Of a stretch of 64,000 nt of DNA, positions 7,966 to 17,355 are shown one piece after another. The DNA comes from Bog-473 sp963751335 (GTDB taxonomy: Bacteria; Actinomycetota; Acidimicrobiia; Acidimicrobiales; RAAP-2): assembly GCA_963751335.1 (NCBI GenBank), contig CAVVUB010000007.1, positions 434,001 through 498,000 of the forward strand, given 5' to 3'. Below the pieces are notes generated by a model, which was not told where the DNA came from, did no database searches, and saw nothing but the letters and a program-made list of their open reading frames with translations. Position numbers and translations under genes: made by a program. Numbering within the stretch: the first letter of the stretch is position 1; the number at the start of each line of letters is the position of its first letter.

Positions 7966-8952
7966 TCAGCCACTCGTTGGCCAAAGTCTTTTCAACGGTT
8001 GGACAACAGTCGTACCGATCCGCTCTATCTGCTCCCGCACGTGCTCGTGTGGCATTCCCGGAAGCTGAACTCGCAAGTTCAACGCGTCCGCACCGACCTC
8101 GGTCAAGACGGCGGCGAGACGGGCGACCATCTTCTGAGGGTCGTCGGTCGTTATCGTCTGGTCCTCACCGAAGGATCGGGCAGGGGCGGCGTAGCTCTCG
8201 TAGACGGCACGTTGGGCGTCGATCAGGTCAGATTGCGAACGACCCAACCAGACGCGCCGGATGAGCACCTTGGATCCCTGACCACCGGCCACGTCGAACG
8301 CCCGCGACAGCCCGGCAAGCCTCGCCGGGGGCGACATCCCCTCCAGGAGGATCCCGGCCCCGCAACGAGCGGCTCGAGTTGCCGCGGTGGCCGACACGGC
8401 TGCGCTCAACACCTGGACTGGGTTCAGCCGGCAGGCAAGGAGTGCCGGGTCCTCCTCGAGCGGTCCAAGATCATCCCCTCGAAGCATGGCGACCAATCGG
8501 GGTAGCTCCGATTTGAAGAGGCCGATCGAGTCGGCCTGTTGGACACCGGCGATCTCGAAATCCAACGGCAGTGCACCCGTCGCGACCCCGATCCCGACCC
8601 GTCCCGGGTGACGCGCCTGAAGCCAGGCGACCTCTTCCGCCACGAGCGCCGTGGCCCGGAGGGGAAGGAGCAACGGTGCGGCGGCAACCCAACCCACGTC
8701 GTGCTCGGCGAGCACGAAGGAAGCCATTTGCAGCGGCTGTGCCATGTAGCCGGCGAAACCACCGTGGTGTTCACTCGTCATCACTCCGTCGAAACCGTTC
8801 TCGAGCGCGATACCGGCCTGGCGGCAGACTTCGGCGACAACAGCTTCGGCTGAGAGTTCGTTGTGAGGGTAGAGCCGGATCGATACGGAACCTCGCGCGA
8901 AAGGGCTCCAGGTTTCGCGTGAGGCCGAATGACCACTCTCGGAGCTAGTCAT
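7966..8952 (-). CDS. LLM-class flavin-dependent oxidoreductase (luciferase-like)
   Basis: 328 residues; ATG 8952 preferred to a TTG one codon earlier. Features of the bacterial luciferase TIM barrel: GFDGVMTSEHHGGF near residue 50, VAAAPLLLPLR, the loop HPGRVGIGVATGALP, and a long C-terminal half ending in LTEVGADALNLRVQLPG. Actinobacterial members may use F420 or FMN; this sequence does not settle which. It is convergent with the SDR gene, 12 bases between stops. Confidence 0.8.
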   Translation of the reverse strand: MTSSESGHSASRETWSPFARGSVSIRLYPHNELSAEAVVAEVCRQAGIALENGFDGVMTSEHHGGFAGYMAQPLQMASFVLAEHDVGWVAAAPLLLPLRATALVAEEVAWLQARHPGRVGIGVATGALPLDFEIAGVQQADSIGLFKSELPRLVAMLRGDDLGPLEEDPALLACRLNPVQVLSAAVSATAATRAARCGAGILLEGMSPPARLAGLSRAFDVAGGQGSKVLIRRVWLGRSQSDLIDAQRAVYESYAAPARSFGEDQTITTDDPQKMVARLAAVLTEVGADALNLRVQLPGMPHEHVREQIERIGTTVVQPLKRLWPTSG

Positions 8953-9495
8953 CAAACGACACGGAGGAAGTCATCACGGCTGGAGCGCTGCCGCTCCCGG
9001 TCTCACACGCGGTTCGGCAGGGACCACGAGAGAGAACTTGGATGCCTCGCATAGTCAAGAAACCTCCACCTGCCTCGCGAGGTGCGACATCCGGTGTGAC
9101 GGCCACGACCTCAGACTGTAGTGGCGGGTCCGAATCACTGGATTGGTCTCGCTCGGACCCAGACGAGGCCTGGACCCTTCGAAATGCTCTTCGCTGTGCT
9201 CATCATCAAGGGACATACCCGAGATCGCTTGCGGGCGCAGTGAGGGTTGAAACCTCCGGTAACGGGGCGCAGGCGAAGCCAACCTCAATTCGCTCGGCTT
9301 CCCGCACCTGACCGGCAGTTGCGTCGCCACCTCTCGTCGTGGAGGGTGCCGGGCCATCGACGGGCCAGGGACGGCGCAGCCTGACCCGAAGAGATGGACA
9401 ACCCTGGCGATTGTTGCGGTCGCCCAGGGTCAGGGCCTCTCTGATTTCACTGGTCCGACGTCGAGCGAGGTGCCCGCAGTCGCTGTGCCGTCACC
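8953..9495. other. Intergenic region, nothing recognised
   Basis: 543 bases upstream of the luciferase-like gene and downstream of the S15 hydrolase gene. A 100-codon minus-strand open frame (9055-9357) has no resemblance to a known family and is Arg/Ser/Pro rich, as expected for a chance frame in G+C-rich DNA. No clear repeat or RNA gene. Confidence 0.5.
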
Positions 9496-11922
9496 TCAGT
9501 GCGTGCCGCCCGTTTCATTCCCTTCGGCGACGAGGGGCCGGCAGGGCTCACCGCGCAACGCGCCGCAATCGGGCAATGTCGGCGTCGCGTCGACACCGTG
9601 GACGATGTCCAGGGTCAGCGCCGAGGCCGAAGCTCCTCCAAGACCGATGGTGGTCCTTTGACCCTTGTCCAGCGTGCCGAAAGCCCACACCGGTCGATCC
9701 CCACCAGGCGCTGAGATGACCACCCGCAGTGCCGTTCCGGGTCTGAAGGTGTGCGCAATCGGATCGATCGGGACCTTGACGAGTTCGTAGTGGTCCGACG
9801 AGAGATGTCGGGCCTCCTGCGGGAGATAGGTCGGTGCCGTGAAGAGCGTCGTGGAACCCGACGCGTCGACCTGATTCGTGCTTCGCAAGAACCCCGACGT
9901 TACGTACTCCTCTTGCGCGGTTTGAGGACGGACCTCGGTGATCGTTGCCTGGAAGTCCTCGACCGGGGCACTCGCCTTCACCCAAAGGTCCAGGGTCGCC
10001 GGACCGACCACGGTCGTCGATGTCGTGAAGGGAGTCGTTTCGTACCCGATGCCGTCGGGTGCCGGAACCGGGGTCCAATCCCAGCCCGGGTTGGCGAGCC
10101 ACGCATTGCCGTTCGCTGGAAGGCTCGTGCGTGGCCGCACAGTTGGGTCGAGCGTGAAGGTGGACTTACCCGACGCCGGCCGCCGGTGTACCAGGCTGCC
10201 ACCTGATCCGAAGTACAGCGTGGTCACGCTGCCTGCCGGGGGCCAGCTCGAGAAGTTGGCGGCGTAGGTGGCGCCGATGGTGCCGGACCCGGTCGGGCCA
10301 GCACCGTTGTCGAAGAGAACCCGCACTCGCGGCGTGTCCCTGTTGAAATCGGATCTGGCGGCGGCCGGCGTCGGTGCAGTCGTAAACCGGAGCGGGGGAA
10401 GCGACGTCTGCGCGGGGACAGAGGCCGCCGAGGCAGCGAACATGTCCAGCACCAACTCCGCGATAGAACTGGGTTGGGTTGGCACCTTGTCCGCCACGTA
10501 GATATCGAGGAACTCCAGCCAGCGGCTGATGGTCTGTGGATCGGCCGAATCGATGTGGTCCCCGTTGATCATGTTTGCGAACACCGGAGTCGACTTTGGA
10601 AAGGCATCGATCAGGGCGGGCCACTGTGGACCCGTCTGCTCGTCCTGAAGCGCTCCGGACAAGAAGACGGGCACCTTCACGTGATGGGCCCACTCGGTCA
10701 TGGACCGTCGATCGAAAAGGGACGGGTCCCGCCCGCGCGCCGTCCCGTTGGCCACCATCTGGGGTCCGACCAGGCTCTCGAGGTCCTCGGTTTGGTCGTG
10801 CAGCACCTGATTGGCCAGGCAGGTCGAGGATGAGCTTCCGTTCGCCGCCAGCTCCGCGTCGATCTCGTAGTAGGTCCAGGGCTGGGCAACACCTTGGACA
10901 GGGCTGGTCGAGAGCGGGGTCAGGATCCCGTCGCGGAGGACGGCCGCCGGCTTGGCATCGTCGATGCGCTCGCTGACCCACGTCGCGGCGAATCCGTTGT
11001 TGTAGATCCCTCCCGGGTACCCGGTCGAAAACAAGTCATCGGTGGGACTCATCGGGGCGATCGCCGCCAATCCCGGTGGATCCGTGCCGGCCGACGGGAG
11101 TTGCGACAGACCCGAGTAGCTGATCCCCACCATGCCGACCCTGTGATGTGCGACCCACGGTTGATGAGCAACAACCTCGATGGAGTCGTAGGCGTCGTAG
11201 TCGGACGGATACCCGAAAAGGTCGAACGCTCCCCCGGAGCAGCCGGTTCCACGCATCTGCAAGCTGACGGTCGCGAATCCGGATATACGAGCCACCAAGG
11301 CCCCGACGTCGGTGGCGCTGTCGGGCAACAGGTTGGGATCGCCGCAATTCGAGCAGGGAACACCCAACGCCCCGTCGAGCAACGATGGAATCGGATCCGT
11401 CGGGCCAGCCACGTTGTAGCCCGAATACTCGACCACCGTCGGGCACGGTGCCACGGCCGAGCAACTCGTGCCCTGCGGGAAGCGCACCGTGGCCGCCAGG
11501 GAGATTCCGTCTCGCATCGTGACGTAGTTGAGGCCTTCATGAAGTGGTTGATCCTTGTAGAGCGGGGACTGAAGCGGTGGGTTGGCGCCGGGGGCCAGAA
11601 CGGAAAACTTAGGGGTGTCTCCATGCGTGGCGTCATCGTGCCAGGCGTAGCCAGTTCCAGGGGTCAGGTTTCTGACGATACGGGAACCCAGTCTGTCGGC
11701 CTCGCCCGGATTCTCGGGGTTCGCGACGGCCTTTCCGTCCCGAAGCAAGGTGATGCGGTCACCCGGCTGAGCGCCCGTCAGCCACGCTTCATCGATCGAT
11801 CCGCTTCCGCGCAGCGATGAACCCCGCTCAGCCCCCGAACCTGGGAGGGAACCGGACTGCATGGTGATCAATGCCGAGGCCATGACGATCAACACCGTCG
11901 GCAACCTCCACCCTCTGCGCAT
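9496..11922 (-). CDS. Secreted CocE/NonD (S15, X-Pro dipeptidyl-peptidase) family hydrolase
   Basis: 808 residues from ATG 11922, chosen because GGGAGGG lies just upstream and a signal peptide follows (RRGWRLPTVLIVMASALITM). Residues ~120-460 are the alpha/beta-hydrolase core: YVTMRDGISLAATV, VEYSGYN, then the nucleophile loop GMVGISYSGLSQ (Ser near residue 268), and a late GDHIDS that probably supplies the catalytic His. The last ~250 residues are the jelly-roll C-terminal domain of the family (VVGPATLDLWVKA, LRVVISAPGGDRP). Relatives include cocaine esterase and prolyl aminodipeptidases; the substrate is unknown. Confidence 0.85.
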   Translation of the reverse strand: MRRGWRLPTVLIVMASALITMQSGSLPGSGAERGSSLRGSGSIDEAWLTGAQPGDRITLLRDGKAVANPENPGEADRLGSRIVRNLTPGTGYAWHDDATHGDTPKFSVLAPGANPPLQSPLYKDQPLHEGLNYVTMRDGISLAATVRFPQGTSCSAVAPCPTVVEYSGYNVAGPTDPIPSLLDGALGVPCSNCGDPNLLPDSATDVGALVARISGFATVSLQMRGTGCSGGAFDLFGYPSDYDAYDSIEVVAHQPWVAHHRVGMVGISYSGLSQLPSAGTDPPGLAAIAPMSPTDDLFSTGYPGGIYNNGFAATWVSERIDDAKPAAVLRDGILTPLSTSPVQGVAQPWTYYEIDAELAANGSSSSTCLANQVLHDQTEDLESLVGPQMVANGTARGRDPSLFDRRSMTEWAHHVKVPVFLSGALQDEQTGPQWPALIDAFPKSTPVFANMINGDHIDSADPQTISRWLEFLDIYVADKVPTQPSSIAELVLDMFAASAASVPAQTSLPPLRFTTAPTPAAARSDFNRDTPRVRVLFDNGAGPTGSGTIGATYAANFSSWPPAGSVTTLYFGSGGSLVHRRPASGKSTFTLDPTVRPRTSLPANGNAWLANPGWDWTPVPAPDGIGYETTPFTTSTTVVGPATLDLWVKASAPVEDFQATITEVRPQTAQEEYVTSGFLRSTNQVDASGSTTLFTAPTYLPQEARHLSSDHYELVKVPIDPIAHTFRPGTALRVVISAPGGDRPVWAFGTLDKGQRTTIGLGGASASALTLDIVHGVDATPTLPDCGALRGEPCRPLVAEGNETGGTH

Positions 11923-12284
11923 CCCCGATCCCTCCCAGGCGCAACATACCTCTAACCCGAGTCCCATTGAGCGGAAGTCGGTCTGAGGCAGGGACCGATT
12001 CGCAACTGATCGAGGCCGAGCACACCGCCGACGCCCGAGTTGTGAGACTCCGCGTGCACAACGGTCAAATCCTCGACGAAGGAAGGTCGATGAGAAGCGT
12101 GCAGACCCCCGTTGCGACCACGACGATCACCATGATGCATGCCCGTGATTGTTTCGAAAACACTCCGACGAATCAGACATTGGCAATCGCGATCGGTAGC
12201 CGACGAAGGCGACGCACCTCGAGACGCACCGAATTCCAAGGTGGCATCGATTGACCGGATACACCGGACGGACCCGATGAGTGA
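11923..12284. other. Intergenic region, nothing recognised
   Basis: 362 bases between two minus-strand genes. Local A+T content is a little higher near 12120-12180. I see no gene, hairpin terminator or repeat worth naming. Confidence 0.4.
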
Positions 12285-12509
12285 CTACGTGATCTGCCCC
12301 TCGCCCTTGACCTTGGCGCCCAGCCTCGACATCGACTTTTCGTTCTCCGCGACGTCCTGGGCGTCCGCAGCAAACTCCTCGCGAGAGCGGCCTGCCGCCC
12401 TCGCCTCGTCGGCCGATGCCTCACGGTCGGCTACGTGGGCGTGCTCGGCTTCGCGTTCGTCTTCAGCAATTGTGGCGTCGTCGGGTTCTGTGTGGGTTTC
12501 GTCGCTCAT
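12285..12509 (-). CDS. Small acidic hypothetical protein
   Basis: 74 residues from ATG 12509, chosen because a strong GAGGAGGAAAT site sits directly upstream; the frame is open further upstream without such a site. The protein is dominated by Asp, Glu and Ala with regular charged heptads (EREAEHAHVADREA, DEARAAGRSREEF) and a basic end (KVKGEGQIT), so it is probably helical or disordered and soluble. No family recognised. Confidence 0.6.
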   Translation of the reverse strand: MSDETHTEPDDATIAEDEREAEHAHVADREASADEARAAGRSREEFAADAQDVAENEKSMSRLGAKVKGEGQIT

Positions 12510-12751
12510 ATTTCCTCCTCTATCTGCGTCGGATGTGATTGCTGGTCGGTGCTTTGATTCGTACACAGCGGAGCAGGACCCCAGGCAAATTTTCACCTCG
12601 TTTCGGACAGCCATGGAGGTGCAATGGCTATACCCGGCGCGTCGGTGCTCAGCACGGATTGAGGCTCAACGAGGAAGCCTCGCGCCGGAATGGGGGTTTC
12701 GCCGCAGGTCCTCCGCTCTCCTCAGCTCACCCGACCGGATCAGCCGCTGAC

Positions 12752-15274
12752 CTATTCGGCCGCGATGGCCGCCAGGACATCCAGACGGGCCGCGCGCCGC
12801 GCCGGCCAGCTCGCCGCCAACAAGCCGAGCAAGGCGGCCAGGATCAGGAAGATCACGAGGTTCGAATACGGCACCACGGTGTCGGTGATGCCCTGCGAAT
12901 GCAGTGACGAGACCAGCGCGATACCGAGCAACGTGCCCACGATGATTCCGATCACGGCTCCGAACACGGCCAGGATCACCGACTCCGACCGGATCATCGC
13001 CCGGATCTGGCGACGCTTCATACCAACGGCCCGCAAGAGTCCGATCTCGTGGGTCCGCTCGAACACCGAGAGCATGAGCGTGTTCACGATGCCGATCAGC
13101 GCAATGAGGATGGCCAGAGCGAGCAACGCATAGACCAGACCCAGCAGCTGGTTCACTTGGGCAGCCTGGGAGTTCTCGAACTGGGTCCGGCTCTGCACCT
13201 GGACGTTGGGATATGAAGCGAGGGCGTGGCTCACGGCGTTCTGGACACCCGCGCTGCCGTCGGTCGCGGCCAGGACGGCTTGCGGCTGCGGGTTCTGGAA
13301 GTGGTTCACATAGAAGGCCTGGCTGACCAGAAAGCTCCCGATCAACTGATTCGTCTCGAAGATGCCCCCGATGGTCATCGTCGAGTGGCCCGTGAGCGCG
13401 AACTTGACCGGCACCGTGTCACCCACGGATAGGTGGTCCGAGTTGGCCGTCGAGGTGTCGATGAGGAGTTTGCCCGCCGCCAGCGCCTGCGTCGTGCCCG
13501 AGGACATGTCGAGGATCAACGTCTGCGACAGGTTCTTCGTGGAGATCGCCCTGAGGGCCACGATCGATTGCTTGAACTCGAACTGGCCGCCATAGACGGT
13601 CGAGGTCGAGGACACCCCGGGCACCCCGGCCACGGCCGCGGGCACGGCCGTACTGAACGCTCCGGGACCGTTGCTGTCCGAGTTTGTCACAATGACATTC
13701 GCCGCGATGGCCTGGTCGATGCTGGCCGTGGCGGATCGCGACACCGAAGCGCCGAACACCGCGATCACCGCGACCAGCGCGAGCCCCACCATCAACGCGG
13801 ACGCCGTCTGGGCCGTCCGGCGCGGGCTGCGCATCGAATTCTCCCGGCCGAGACGGCCGGACATCCCCAACAACCGGGCCAAGGGCCGGCCGATCACGCT
13901 GGACATCGGACGCGCCACCGCCGGGGCGAGGCGGGCCACTCCGATGAAGATGAGCAATGCGCCCACGCCTACGAGCTGAATGGCCGGCGCAGTCAGCCCC
14001 ACGGCCAGCGCGAGCGCTCCGAGCAAGGTGATCGCCGCACCCCAGGTGAAGCGGCGACGCATGGAGATCTCGTATTCGGCTTGCTGCTCGGACACGGCCT
14101 CGACCGGCGCGATGCGGACGGCGCGGCGAGCGGGGCTGATGGCCGAGACCACGGTCACTCCGACACCCACCACAAAGCAGACGATGACCGTACGGGGCTC
14201 GAATGCGATAGGGCCGGACGGCAAGGTGACACCGAATCCTTTGAGCAACGCCTCGAGACCGATCGCAGCCAGGACACCGAGGCCGAGCCCGATCAGAGAC
14301 GACAACAGCCCGACGATCGCCGCCTCACCAATCACCGAACGGAAGACCTGGCGCCGGCTCGCCCCGACGATCCGCAACAGCGCCAGCTCCTTGGTCCGCT
14401 GCCCCACGATGATGGAGAAGGTGTTGAGAATGGTGAATCCGCCCACGAAGAGAGCGATGAAGCCGAATACGAGCAGCGCCGTGTTGAAGAATCCCAGGGC
14501 TTGGCTGATGGCACTGGTCTGCTCGTTGATCACGGTCTGACCGCTGACCACCTCCACTCCGCGCGGCAGCACGGACGCGATGCTCCGCTGGACCTGCGCC
14601 TGGTTCGCGTTGGCCGTGGTGAGGACGTTGATGCTGTCGAACTTGCCTACTTCGCCCAGGAGCCGTTGCGCGGTCGGAATGTCGAAGGCAGCCAGCGTGG
14701 CCCCGGCCAGGTTGTCCGCCGTGCCGAAGCGGGCCAATCCCGTGATCTTGAATGTCTCGGTCGGACCCTGCAGCAGGATCCGCACCTGCTGGCCCACCTT
14801 GAAGTCGTATTTCTGGGCCGTCCCGAGGTCCATGACGACGTCATGAGGCGTCGTTGGCGCGGTTCCCTGCACGAGATGGAGCGTGGAGAGCTGGGTTTCG
14901 GGGTCCCACGAGATCCCGATGGTGGGCGCTCCCCCGGTGCTGATGGCCTTTCCGTTCGGCCCGACGTACTGCGCGGATCCCGAGACCGTCCCGTTCGCTT
15001 CCTGTACCCCGGGCGCTCTGCGCACGGAGGACAAAATTGACTCGGGGATGGGGTTTCGGGTGGCCGTCCCCCCCGATCCGAACTCCGCGACACCCCGCAC
15101 CTGGAGATCGATGTTCTGGTAGATGTTCCCGAACAACGTCTTGAAGGTGTTGTTCAGCGTGTCCGTGAGGACGAAGGTCCCGGCGATGAACATCACGCCG
15201 AGCACAACGGCCAGTGCGGTCAGGGCCAACCGGAGCTTGTGGGCCAGCAGTCCCTTGATCGTGACCTTCCACAT
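12752..15274 (-). CDS. ABC transporter permease, two FtsX domains
   Basis: 840 residues from ATG 15274, which follows the ATPase stop by one base; translational coupling is likely. The layout is that of actinobacterial MacB-like permeases: helix 1 (LALTALAVVLGVMFIAGTFVLTDTL), a long extracytoplasmic domain, an FtsX domain (~residues 250-380, including LALLRIVGASRRQVFRSVIGE), a middle helix near residue 490 (LMVGLALVAVIAVFG), a second extracytoplasmic domain and a second FtsX domain (EIGLLRAVGMKRRQIRAMI) ending PARRAARLDVL. Such complexes usually export lipids, peptides or antibiotics and may work by mechanotransmission. Confidence 0.9.
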   Translation of the reverse strand: MWKVTIKGLLAHKLRLALTALAVVLGVMFIAGTFVLTDTLNNTFKTLFGNIYQNIDLQVRGVAEFGSGGTATRNPIPESILSSVRRAPGVQEANGTVSGSAQYVGPNGKAISTGGAPTIGISWDPETQLSTLHLVQGTAPTTPHDVVMDLGTAQKYDFKVGQQVRILLQGPTETFKITGLARFGTADNLAGATLAAFDIPTAQRLLGEVGKFDSINVLTTANANQAQVQRSIASVLPRGVEVVSGQTVINEQTSAISQALGFFNTALLVFGFIALFVGGFTILNTFSIIVGQRTKELALLRIVGASRRQVFRSVIGEAAIVGLLSSLIGLGLGVLAAIGLEALLKGFGVTLPSGPIAFEPRTVIVCFVVGVGVTVVSAISPARRAVRIAPVEAVSEQQAEYEISMRRRFTWGAAITLLGALALAVGLTAPAIQLVGVGALLIFIGVARLAPAVARPMSSVIGRPLARLLGMSGRLGRENSMRSPRRTAQTASALMVGLALVAVIAVFGASVSRSATASIDQAIAANVIVTNSDSNGPGAFSTAVPAAVAGVPGVSSTSTVYGGQFEFKQSIVALRAISTKNLSQTLILDMSSGTTQALAAGKLLIDTSTANSDHLSVGDTVPVKFALTGHSTMTIGGIFETNQLIGSFLVSQAFYVNHFQNPQPQAVLAATDGSAGVQNAVSHALASYPNVQVQSRTQFENSQAAQVNQLLGLVYALLALAILIALIGIVNTLMLSVFERTHEIGLLRAVGMKRRQIRAMIRSESVILAVFGAVIGIIVGTLLGIALVSSLHSQGITDTVVPYSNLVIFLILAALLGLLAASWPARRAARLDVLAAIAAE

Positions 15275-15275
15275 G

Positions 15276-16040
15276 TCAGGTACCCAGCGTCCGCATGCGC
15301 TCGAGGACCGAATCCGCGGTGGGGTCGTAGAGCTCGTCGACAATGTTCCCGTCCGTCAGGAAGACCACCCGGTCGGCGTAGGACGCGCCATGCGGATCGT
15401 GCGTGACCATCACCACGGACTGGCCGAACTCGTTGACCGAGCGCTTGAGGAAGCTCAGCATCTCCTGGGTCGAATTCGAGTCGAGATTTCCGGTGGGCTC
15501 GTCGGCGAAGATCAGATCGGGCCGGTTGATGAGGGCTCGGGCACAGGCACACCGTTGCTGCTGGCCACCCGACATCTCGCTCGGTCGATGGGTCAGGCGA
15601 TCTGAGATCCCGAGCTGCTTCACCAGGTAATCGAACCAGTCCTGGTCGACCTTCCTCCCGGCCAGGTCGACGGGGAGCGTGATGTTCTCACCGGCCGTCA
15701 GTGTGGGGACGAGATTGAACGACTGGAAGACGAAGCCGATCCGGTCCCGGCGCATCTGGGTGAGGTCGCCGTCGTCGAGGCGCCCGATGTCGAGTTCTCC
15801 CACGAACGTCTGCCCCGAGGTCGGACGGTCCAAGCCGGCCATGCAGTGCATGAGGGTCGACTTGCCCGAACCTGATGGGCCCATCACTGCCGTGAAGCGA
15901 CCGCGATCGAAGGTGACGTCGATACCGGCCAGCGCATGCACGGTGGCTTGTCCCGTGCCGTAGGTCTTGCGCAGGTCGATCGCGTGCGCGGCCGGAGTCG
16001 CCTCGCGCTGCTCTGTCGAAGCTTCGTCTGTCAGCGCCAC
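15276..16040 (-). CDS. ABC transporter ATP-binding protein (MacB/LolD type)
   Basis: 254 residues from GTG 16040, chosen for GCGAGG seven bases upstream. All motifs are present: Walker A GPSGSGKST, Q-loop VFQSFNLVP, signature MSGGQQQR, Walker B LIFADEPTGNLDS and the H-switch VMVTHD. The LDS after Walker B and the FNLVPTLTAGENI segment mark the FtsE/MacB/LolD subfamily. It energises the 840-residue permease just downstream. Confidence 0.92.
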   Translation of the reverse strand: MALTDEASTEQREATPAAHAIDLRKTYGTGQATVHALAGIDVTFDRGRFTAVMGPSGSGKSTLMHCMAGLDRPTSGQTFVGELDIGRLDDGDLTQMRRDRIGFVFQSFNLVPTLTAGENITLPVDLAGRKVDQDWFDYLVKQLGISDRLTHRPSEMSGGQQQRCACARALINRPDLIFADEPTGNLDSNSTQEMLSFLKRSVNEFGQSVVMVTHDPHGASYADRVVFLTDGNIVDELYDPTADSVLERMRTLGT

Positions 16041-16370
16041 CGTGCCTCGCTTCGTGAGCCGTTGGAAAGAAAGGAGAGGGAAATAAGGAGCAGAGCCCCG
16101 AACAACACTCTTGCAAGCCGCCGCAACGGACACAAGGCACTCGGCCGCGGAACGTCCTGAGACCTCCAAATCCCCACCCGGACATCAGGACACCGAGATG
16201 ACGACCCGGTGCGACGTCAACGGGGGTGACGGTTCCAAGGCGGCCGCCGTCCCCCCGTCCCGTCCTGGGGCTAGCCCCAGTACCGGACACGTGTTGGCGG
16301 CATTCACAACCCGGCCTGCGCTCCGCATGCTGGGAGACATCCCGGGAGGGCCCCGGGTCAGCGAGGAGCC
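16041..16370. promoter_or_regulatory. Divergent promoter region between two ABC systems
   Basis: 330 bases separating a minus-strand ATPase-permease operon from a plus-strand ABC-2/two-component operon. No gene of its own. It contains the perfect 16-base palindrome at 16265-16280 and GAGGAG before the plus-strand start. Confidence 0.55.
16265..16280. promoter_or_regulatory. Perfect 16-base palindrome, candidate operator
   Basis: CTGGGGCTAGCCCCAG is identical to its reverse complement. It lies 91 bases before the plus-strand ATPase start and 225 before the minus-strand GTG, where a dimeric repressor could control both exporters. No regulator of this type is adjacent; the NarL-type regulator at 19560 is one candidate binder. 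Confidence 0.45.
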
Positions 16371-17318
16371 ATGATGATCGTCACCCACGGCCTGAGCAAG
16401 CGCTTCGGCAAGACCTTGGCCGTCAACAACCTCTCCTTCTCGGTCACCCCCGGTGTGGTGACCGGCTTCCTGGGTCCGAACGGATCGGGCAAGTCGACCA
16501 CGATGCGCATGATCATGGGGCTGGACCGGCCCGATGCCGGCCAGACCACCGTCAACGGCGTCCCCTACGCCGAGCTGCGCTGGCCGCTGCGCGAGGTCGG
16601 TGCGCTGCTCGACGCCAAGGCCTTCCACCCCGGACGTAGCGCCCGCAACCACCTCATTGCGCTGGCCCAGACCAACGACATCCCGCTGCGGCGGGTCGAC
16701 GAGGTCCTCGACATCGTCGGGTTGACCTCGGTGGCCGACAAGCGTGCCGGCAAGTTCTCTCTCGGCATGGGACAGCGCCTCGGCATCGCCAATGCGCTGT
16801 TGGGCGACCCGGGCGTCCTTCTCTTCGACGAACCGGTCAACGGACTCGACCCCGAGGGCATCCGCTGGGTACGCCACCTGCTACGTGACCTGGCCGCAGA
16901 GGGGCGCACCGTCCTCGTCTCGAGCCACCTCATCAACGAGATGGCCCTGACCGCCGACCGCCTCGTGGTCATCGGTCGGGGCCGGCTGATCGCCGAGACC
17001 ACGGTCGACGAGTTCACCGCGGAGAACAGCACGGAGGCCGTGCGCATCGTCACCCCCACGCCCCAGCGCTTCGTCGCCACACTGTCACGAGCCGGCGCTC
17101 GACCCACCGTGGGCGACGACGGAGCGATCATCGTCACCGACGTGTCGGCGGCCGACATTGGGGAGCTGGCGGCCAAGGCCGCGCTGACGCTGCACGAGCT
17201 GACGCCGCTGCGAGCTTCGCTCGAGGACGTCTTCATGGAACTCACCGCGGACTCGGTCGAGTACCACTCCTCGGACCAGGGCGAATCACCTGCCCTCATC
17301 CCCGTCCCCGCCCGCTGA
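16371..17318 (+). CDS. ABC-2 type transporter ATP-binding protein
   Basis: 315 residues from ATG 16371 (GAGGAGCC upstream). Walker A GPNGSGKST, Q-loop region LLDAKAFHPGRSARNHL, signature FSLGMGQRLGIA, Walker B VLLFDEPVNGLDPEG and H-switch VLVSSHL are intact. The GLDPEGIRWVR tail and a C-terminal domain of ~90 residues are those of CcmA/DrrA-like drug or lantibiotic exporters. First gene of a run with its permease and a two-component system. Confidence 0.92.
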   Translation: MMIVTHGLSKRFGKTLAVNNLSFSVTPGVVTGFLGPNGSGKSTTMRMIMGLDRPDAGQTTVNGVPYAELRWPLREVGALLDAKAFHPGRSARNHLIALAQTNDIPLRRVDEVLDIVGLTSVADKRAGKFSLGMGQRLGIANALLGDPGVLLFDEPVNGLDPEGIRWVRHLLRDLAAEGRTVLVSSHLINEMALTADRLVVIGRGRLIAETTVDEFTAENSTEAVRIVTPTPQRFVATLSRAGARPTVGDDGAIIVTDVSAADIGELAAKAALTLHELTPLRASLEDVFMELTADSVEYHSSDQGESPALIPVPAR

Positions 17319-17355
17319 ACCGCCCCCGCACCCGCGCCCACCGAAAGGACTCACC

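Noticed and set aside
9055..9357. 100-codon minus-strand open frame
   Set aside because: No ribosome site and no family resemblance; composition is that of chance frames in G+C-rich DNA.
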